A DNA stretch of 10,456 nucleotides, from assembly GCA_009886305.1 (NCBI GenBank), contig QXZO01000043.1:13427-23882 (forward strand), given 5' to 3'. A program made the position numbers and the translations under genes. The DNA is from Betaproteobacteria bacterium (lineage in GTDB: Bacteria; Pseudomonadota; Gammaproteobacteria; Burkholderiales; Eutrophovitaceae). Shown here in pieces: positions 6,469-10,456 of this stretch (position 1 is the first letter of the stretch; each line of letters starts with the position of its first letter). A model generated the notes under the pieces. It was not told the origin of the DNA and made no database searches. It worked only from the letters and a program-made list of their open reading frames with translations.

Positions 6469-6501
6469 TCCACGTGAATTTCATCATAGGGTTATTCATT
6501 C

Positions 6502-6523
6502 CCGATTGTAACATCGGCTAGCC
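6502..6523 (-). promoter_or_regulatory. Inverted repeats in the pyrG leader region
   Basis: CCGAT (6502-6506) and ATCGG (6513-6517) form perfect 5-bp arms around a 6-nt loop, and the overlapping GGCTAGCC (6516-6523) is an 8-nt palindrome. Both lie 34-55 nt upstream of the pyrG start, between ppsA and pyrG. They could be an operator or a small leader hairpin. No T run follows, so this does not look like an attenuator of the Bacillus pyrG type. Confidence 0.25.
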
Positions 6524-6577
6524 ACATGATACGCAAAGATTCCAAACTTACACCGTTTGAAATATTACTTATCTCAT

Positions 6578-6595
6578 AAAGGCTAAGCAGCCTTT
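6578..6595 (-). terminator. Stem-loop across the ppsA stop codon, possible weak terminator
   Basis: On the minus strand AAAGGCT-GCTT-AGCCTTT forms a perfect 7-bp stem with a 4-nt loop. It contains the last ppsA codons and the TAG stop (6583-6585). Only three Ts end the stem, followed by ATGAGAT, so termination would be partial at best. It may separate ppsA expression from pyrG or protect the ppsA 3' end. Confidence 0.4.
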
Positions 6596-8994
6596 TCTGC
6601 TTTTAGATGCTTACCCAGGTAGATCCATGTATCAACAACCGTATCAGGGTTTAACGAGATCGCATTAATACCCTCACCAACCAACCACTCCGCGAAGTCC
6701 GGATGATCTGACGGACCTTGACCGCAGATTCCGACGTATTTACCTTGTTTCCGACATGCATCAATAGCAAGATGCAGCATCCGCTTAACGGCTGGATCTC
6801 TTTCATCAAATTGACCAGCAACAATGCCCGAATCCCTATCCAAACCCAGAGTAAGTTGCGTCATATCGTTTGAGCCGATAGAAAATCCATCAAAGAACTC
6901 TAGAAATTCGTCAGCCAGTATCGCGTTAGTGGGCAATTCGCACATCATAATTATGCGTAATCCATTATCGCCCCTCTTAAGCCCATAGGACGCGAGCAAA
7001 TCAACTACCTGTTCTGCTTCACCAAGAGTTCGAACGAATGGCACCATGATTTCTATATTGGTCAACCCCATTTCATCACGCACTGTTTTTAAAGCTCGAC
7101 ACTCAAACTCGAAACAATCTCTAAAGCTATCAGAGATATACCGCGACGCTCCTCGGAATCCGAGCATTGGGTTTTCCTCATTTGGCTCATAGAGCTGTCC
7201 ACCAACGAGACTTGAATACTCATTTGATTTAAAATCGGATAAACGCACGATTACCGGCTTAGGAAAAAATGCTGCGCCTAACGTCGAAATGCCTTCTTTG
7301 AGTTTCTCGACATAAAAATCAACTGGACTATCGTAGCCTGATGACCTTGTTGAAACTAATTCCTTCACATCTTCTGGAAGTTGGTCAAAATCAATCGCCG
7401 CTTTTGGATGAATCCCGATCATACGGGCGATAATGAATTCTAATCTTGCCAACCCTATTCCCGCGTTGGGTAAGCGTTGAAAATCAAAGGCTAACTCGGG
7501 GTTTCCGACATTCATAGATACTTTAACGGGTATTTCTGGCAGCTTATCTAGCTGAATTTTTAAGATCTCTACGTCTAAAATTCCCTCATATACGAAGCCA
7601 GAATCACCTTCCGCGCAAGAAACAGTAACGTGATCTCCCTCGGAGACCACTTGCGTGGCTGTCGCTGTTCCAACCACTGCCGGAATGCCTAGTTCTCTAG
7701 CAATAATCGCGGCATGACACGTCCTGCCACCTCTATTAGTTACTATTGCAGAAGCCTTTTTCATAACGGGCTCCCAGTCCGGATCCGTCATATCGGTGAC
7801 CAATACATCACCTTCAAGCACACGATGCATTTCGCTCGCATCCTTGACCAGACGAACTACCCCTGAGCCAATTTTTGAACCGATAGCTCGGCCTTCAACC
7901 AATACTTTGCCTCGGTTATTTAATTTAAATCGCTCTTGGGTCGTAGACTCTCCCTCCTGCGCCCTGACAGTCTCAGGCCTAGCTTGCAAAATATATAACT
8001 TACCGTCCTCACCGTCTTTACCCCACTCTATGTCCATTGGTCGACCATAATGCTTTTCGATCTTAATGGCCTGCACGGCTAATTCATTGACCTCCGCATC
8101 ATTGATTGAGAACTGGCTCGCTTCTTCAGCCGAAACTGAATTGGTCACAGTTGATTTACCCGCAGCCTGACTATCAGAAAATTCCATACGCAATGCTTTA
8201 CTACCCAAATTTCTACGCAAAATCGCCGGCATCCCTCGCTCGACTCCTGGCTTATATACATAAAACTCGTCGGGATTCACCTGACCCTGCACAACCGTCT
8301 CCCCCAAACCATATGCAGAGGTAATAAAGACGACCTTGTCAAAACCGGATTCAGTATCCAAAGTAAACATCACTCCGCTAGAACCCGAGTCCGACCGAAC
8401 CATGCGCTGGATTCCAGCAGACAAAGCTACATTCGAGTGCTCAAACCCCTTATGGACTCTATAAGAGATTGCTCTATCGTTATATAAAGACGCGAATACG
8501 TGCTTAATTGCTTCCAAGACGTTTTCTAAGCCGCGAATATTTAGGTAGCTCTCTTGTTGCCCAGCAAAAGATGCATCGGGCAAGTCCTCTGCGGTCGCTG
8601 AAGAACGTACAGCGAAAGAGACGTTCTCCCCCTCTAAAGCCGTTAATTCTCGATAAGCCGTCTCAATTTCAGATTTTAAACGTGGCGTTAACGGAGCATC
8701 GACAATCCACTGCCTAATTTGCTCACCCGCAGATGAAAGAGCACTCAAATCCTCAATATCTAGCCCAGACAGCTTTTCATTAATTTTTTTGGTTAAACCC
8801 GACTCCTCTAAGTAATCTCTAAAGGCAGTAGAAGTTGTGGCAAAGCCTCCCGGCACCGACACTCCAACATTTGATAGCTGTGAAATCATCTCACCTAGTG
8901 AGGCGTTCTTGCCACCAACCTCTTCGACGTCTGTATTACGTAATAAATGAAAGGGAATCACATAGGGTGAACTGTTTTTATCTGATATGCTCAT
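6583..8994 (-). CDS. ppsA: Phosphoenolpyruvate synthase (pyruvate, water dikinase)
   Basis: An 803-residue cytoplasmic enzyme converting pyruvate, ATP and water to phosphoenolpyruvate, AMP and phosphate, needed for growth on C3 compounds. Domain order: N-terminal ATP-binding domain with VGGKNASLGEMISQL, FAVRSSATAEDLP and LQARPET; the swivelling phosphohistidine domain with GGRTCHAAIIARELGIPAVV, in which His427 carries phosphate; and the C-terminal PEP/pyruvate barrel with GSNDMTQLTLGLDRDSG and Cys757 of GICGQGP as the likely proton donor. Thr425, two residues before His427, is the site that PpsR phosphorylates in related enzymes. The ATG at 8994 was chosen over an in-frame TTG at 9006 because GAGA (8999-9002) lies just upstream and because it gives the usual start. 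Length is close to E. coli PpsA (792). It is divergent from ppsR and heads the minus-strand gene run. Confidence 0.97.
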   Translation of the reverse strand: MSISDKNSSPYVIPFHLLRNTDVEEVGGKNASLGEMISQLSNVGVSVPGGFATTSTAFRDYLEESGLTKKINEKLSGLDIEDLSALSSAGEQIRQWIVDAPLTPRLKSEIETAYRELTALEGENVSFAVRSSATAEDLPDASFAGQQESYLNIRGLENVLEAIKHVFASLYNDRAISYRVHKGFEHSNVALSAGIQRMVRSDSGSSGVMFTLDTESGFDKVVFITSAYGLGETVVQGQVNPDEFYVYKPGVERGMPAILRRNLGSKALRMEFSDSQAAGKSTVTNSVSAEEASQFSINDAEVNELAVQAIKIEKHYGRPMDIEWGKDGEDGKLYILQARPETVRAQEGESTTQERFKLNNRGKVLVEGRAIGSKIGSGVVRLVKDASEMHRVLEGDVLVTDMTDPDWEPVMKKASAIVTNRGGRTCHAAIIARELGIPAVVGTATATQVVSEGDHVTVSCAEGDSGFVYEGILDVEILKIQLDKLPEIPVKVSMNVGNPELAFDFQRLPNAGIGLARLEFIIARMIGIHPKAAIDFDQLPEDVKELVSTRSSGYDSPVDFYVEKLKEGISTLGAAFFPKPVIVRLSDFKSNEYSSLVGGQLYEPNEENPMLGFRGASRYISDSFRDCFEFECRALKTVRDEMGLTNIEIMVPFVRTLGEAEQVVDLLASYGLKRGDNGLRIIMMCELPTNAILADEFLEFFDGFSIGSNDMTQLTLGLDRDSGIVAGQFDERDPAVKRMLHLAIDACRKQGKYVGICGQGPSDHPDFAEWLVGEGINAISLNPDTVVDTWIYLGKHLKAEKAA

Positions 8995-9067
8995 TTTGTC
9001 TCGCAAATTATTGATACACTAATGTCCATTATTTTACCTCAACCACGCAGTATATTGCAGCACACCA
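8995..9067. promoter_or_regulatory. Divergent ppsA/ppsR intergenic region
   Basis: Only 73 nt separate the two start codons, so promoters and any regulator sites are compressed or overlap the genes. On the minus strand TAAAAT (9031-9036) is one base from the consensus -10 and could serve ppsA, but the -35 position is poor (CTGCAA at 9055-9060, 18 nt away). No strong ribosome site precedes the ppsR ATG codons at 9068 or 9077. Confidence 0.35.
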
Positions 9068-9901
9068 ATGCACAAAATGAACACAAACACTCGATCTGCC
9101 TTTTATATTTCCGACCGAACTGGCATTACTGCAGAGATGCTGGGCCACAGTCTGCTGACTCAATTTGAAGAAGTAAAATTTATAGAGGCTACGATGCCCT
9201 TTATTGACACACCAGCTAAAGCTAATGAGGCGGTCAAACAAATCAATCATGCTTGTGAATCAGACGAAAATAGACCGTTAATCTTCAGCACACTCGTCAA
9301 TTCAAAATTATCCTCAATCGTTAAAAAAGCAAATGCACTCTATATTGATTGTTTCCAAGTATTCATTGCTCCTATGGAAGCCGAGCTAAAACTCAAGTCA
9401 AATCACTCAGTTGGACGCTCCCACAGCAACCGAGGTTCGGGGTATTTGAAGCGAATGGATGCTGTAAATTTCGCACTCGCATATGACGATGGGCAAACAA
9501 TAAAAGACATGCAAGAAGCTGACGTCATATTAATCGGTGTTTCTCGCTGTGGAAAAACACCAACGTGCCTTTATCTAGGCATGCAATTCGGTATTAAGGC
9601 TGCAAATTTCCCTCTAATTCCTGAGGACTTTGAACGTCTAGCGCTACCTAGCACTCTTGACGCCTTTAGACATAAATTATTCGGGTTGACAATCCGACCC
9701 GATCGTTTAGTCAGGATACGAAATGAACGGCGACCGGACAGTGAATACGCATCCCTAAGAAATTGCGAGAGCGAGGTACGTTTATCAGAGGCGCTAATGA
9801 AACAAGAAAATGTCGATTATTTAGACACCACATCCAGGTCTATTGAGGAGCTAGCGACCGTAATCATGCAGAGAGCAAAACTAAAGCGGCAGGCCTTTTA
9901 A
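9068..9901 (+). CDS. ppsR: PEP synthase regulatory protein (kinase/pyrophosphorylase)
   Basis: A 277-residue cytoplasmic protein of the PpsR/DUF299 family, a bifunctional ADP-dependent kinase and phosphate-dependent pyrophosphorylase that inactivates and reactivates PEP synthase by modifying a threonine next to its catalytic histidine. Visible: FYISDRTGITAEMLGHSLL at the N-terminus (12-30), HSVGRSH-type centre, the P-loop GVSRCGKT (157-164) followed by PTCLYLGMQFGIKAANFPL, and the C-terminal FGLTIRPDRLVRIRNERR with the basic run, all standard for the family. The length is normal. Either ATG (9068 or 9077) could be the start; 9068 is kept. The gene lies divergently next to its target ppsA, as in many Beta- and Gammaproteobacteria, and ends 8 nt from the convergent rnhB stop with no terminator between them. 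Confidence 0.95.
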   Translation: MHKMNTNTRSAFYISDRTGITAEMLGHSLLTQFEEVKFIEATMPFIDTPAKANEAVKQINHACESDENRPLIFSTLVNSKLSSIVKKANALYIDCFQVFIAPMEAELKLKSNHSVGRSHSNRGSGYLKRMDAVNFALAYDDGQTIKDMQEADVILIGVSRCGKTPTCLYLGMQFGIKAANFPLIPEDFERLALPSTLDAFRHKLFGLTIRPDRLVRIRNERRPDSEYASLRNCESEVRLSEALMKQENVDYLDTTSRSIEELATVIMQRAKLKRQAF

Positions 9902-9909
9902 AAAAATAT

Positions 9910-10456
9910 TTAAGCAATCTTCATTGACTTAACAGGCTGAAAACTTTTTCTGTGGAACGGAGTAATTCCATAGATTTTAATGGCCTCGACATGAGCCTTA
10001 GTTCCATAGCCTTTATGGCTCCTAAAACCCCATTCCGGATACCTTTTATCTAAGGCCATAAGCCTTTCATCTCGCGCTACTTTCGCAATAATCGAGGCCG
10101 CAGAAATACATGATTCTTTTTGATCTCCCTTGATAATTGTATGAACTTCTAGGCCCTTCAATACTGGCGCTCTATTTCCATCAACCAATACGATTTCAGG
10201 CGCTACGTTGAGGCCTTCTACCGCACGCCTCATCGCCAATAATGTAGCGTTTAAAATATTTAGCCCATCAATCTCTTCGACTGTAGCAAATGATACCGAC
10301 CATGCTAACGCTCTCGTCTTGATTTCTAGTGACAAGTGTGATCGACGTTGTGCGGATAATTTTTTTGAGTCCTTCAAACCTTCTATAGGTGCCTTCGGGT
10401 TCAAAATTACGGCCGCCGCGTAGACTTCGCCCGCTAATGGCCCCCTACCAGCCTCA
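9910..10456 (-). CDS. rnhB: Ribonuclease HII, N-terminus cut by window end
   Basis: An RNase HII, which nicks RNA-DNA hybrids 5' of ribonucleotides in duplex DNA and starts ribonucleotide excision repair. The 181 visible residues begin inside the first catalytic motif: EAGRGPLAGEVYAAAVIL is read from the very end of the window, so the preceding Asp of DEAGRG and roughly ten further residues lie outside. Other motifs: GLKDSKKLS, the acidic residue of LVDGN (about visible residue 92), SAASIIAKVARDE with a further catalytic Asp (about 129), and the C-terminal YPEWGFRSHKGYGTKAHVEA, then HRKSFQPVK. The frame is open to the window edge; a TTG at 10402-10404 is internal, not the start. The gene converges with ppsR. 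In many Betaproteobacteria it follows lpxA-lpxB, which would lie to the right of this window. Confidence 0.95.
   Translation of the reverse strand, partial: EAGRGPLAGEVYAAAVILNPKAPIEGLKDSKKLSAQRRSHLSLEIKTRALAWSVSFATVEEIDGLNILNATLLAMRRAVEGLNVAPEIVLVDGNRAPVLKGLEVHTIIKGDQKESCISAASIIAKVARDERLMALDKRYPEWGFRSHKGYGTKAHVEAIKIYGITPFHRKSFQPVKSMKIA

Noticed and set aside
7796..8717. Plus-strand open frames opposite ppsA
   Set aside because: They are antisense to conserved PpsA coding sequence, with no recognisable protein features.
8995..9006. TTG-initiated start of ppsA four codons upstream
   Set aside because: The sequence before the TTG has no ribosome site, while GAGA precedes the ATG at 8994.
10402..10404. 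TTG as the start of rnhB
   Set aside because: The frame stays open to the window edge and encodes the invariant EAGRG motif upstream, so the TTG is internal and the gene is simply cut by the window.
1..10456. Mobile element, CRISPR array, tRNA or rRNA
   Set aside because: No transposase, integrase or cas-like protein, no regularly spaced direct repeats and no cloverleaf or rRNA-like stretch was seen in any intergenic region.

Overview
This window reads as ordinary, gene-dense bacterial chromosome, most likely from a Betaproteobacterium with unusually low GC (mid-40s percent by eye). The lineage call is an inference. It rests on the order pyrG-kdsA-eno-ftsB, a divergent ppsR/ppsA pair next to rnhB, the metal-dependent (Cys) type of KdsA, and the overall wording of the enolase, CTP synthase and PEP synthase proteins. 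No phage, IS, CRISPR, rRNA or tRNA signal was found.

Left part (1-2344): on the minus strand lies a two-gene transporter unit, an OFA-family MFS carrier (198-1541) followed 10 nt later by a 41-residue single-helix protein (62-187), which matches what is annotated elsewhere as the MFS transporter small subunit. A divergent 218-nt intergenic region with several imperfect inverted repeats separates it from a plus-strand mobA-like gene (1760-2344) for molybdenum cofactor guanylylation. Formate dehydrogenases carry the MobA product, so the neighbourhood hints at formate or a related small carboxylate, but no dehydrogenase is present here.

Central part (2341-8994): a minus-strand run, in transcription order ppsA, pyrG, kdsA, eno, ftsB. 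Gaps shrink along it: 114 nt (ppsA-pyrG), 51 nt, 21 nt, then zero between the eno stop and the ftsB start. Three of the five products handle phosphoenolpyruvate: PpsA makes it from pyruvate, enolase interconverts it with 2-phosphoglycerate, and KdsA uses it for KDO in lipopolysaccharide. PyrG supplies CTP, which activates KDO among many other uses, and FtsB belongs to the division complex. ftsB and mobA converge with a 4-nt overlap of their stop codons.

Right part (8995-10456): ppsR runs divergently from ppsA. It encodes the kinase/phosphotransferase that switches PpsA off and on at a threonine two residues before the catalytic histidine, and that threonine is present in this PpsA. After 8 nt it meets the convergent rnhB gene for RNase HII, which is cut by the window end and lacks its N-terminus.

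I found no convincing undescribed system. The points most worth a second look are the micro-protein partner of the transporter, the substrate-site difference from oxalate transporters, and the very short overlapping reading frames at the pyrG and eno starts.
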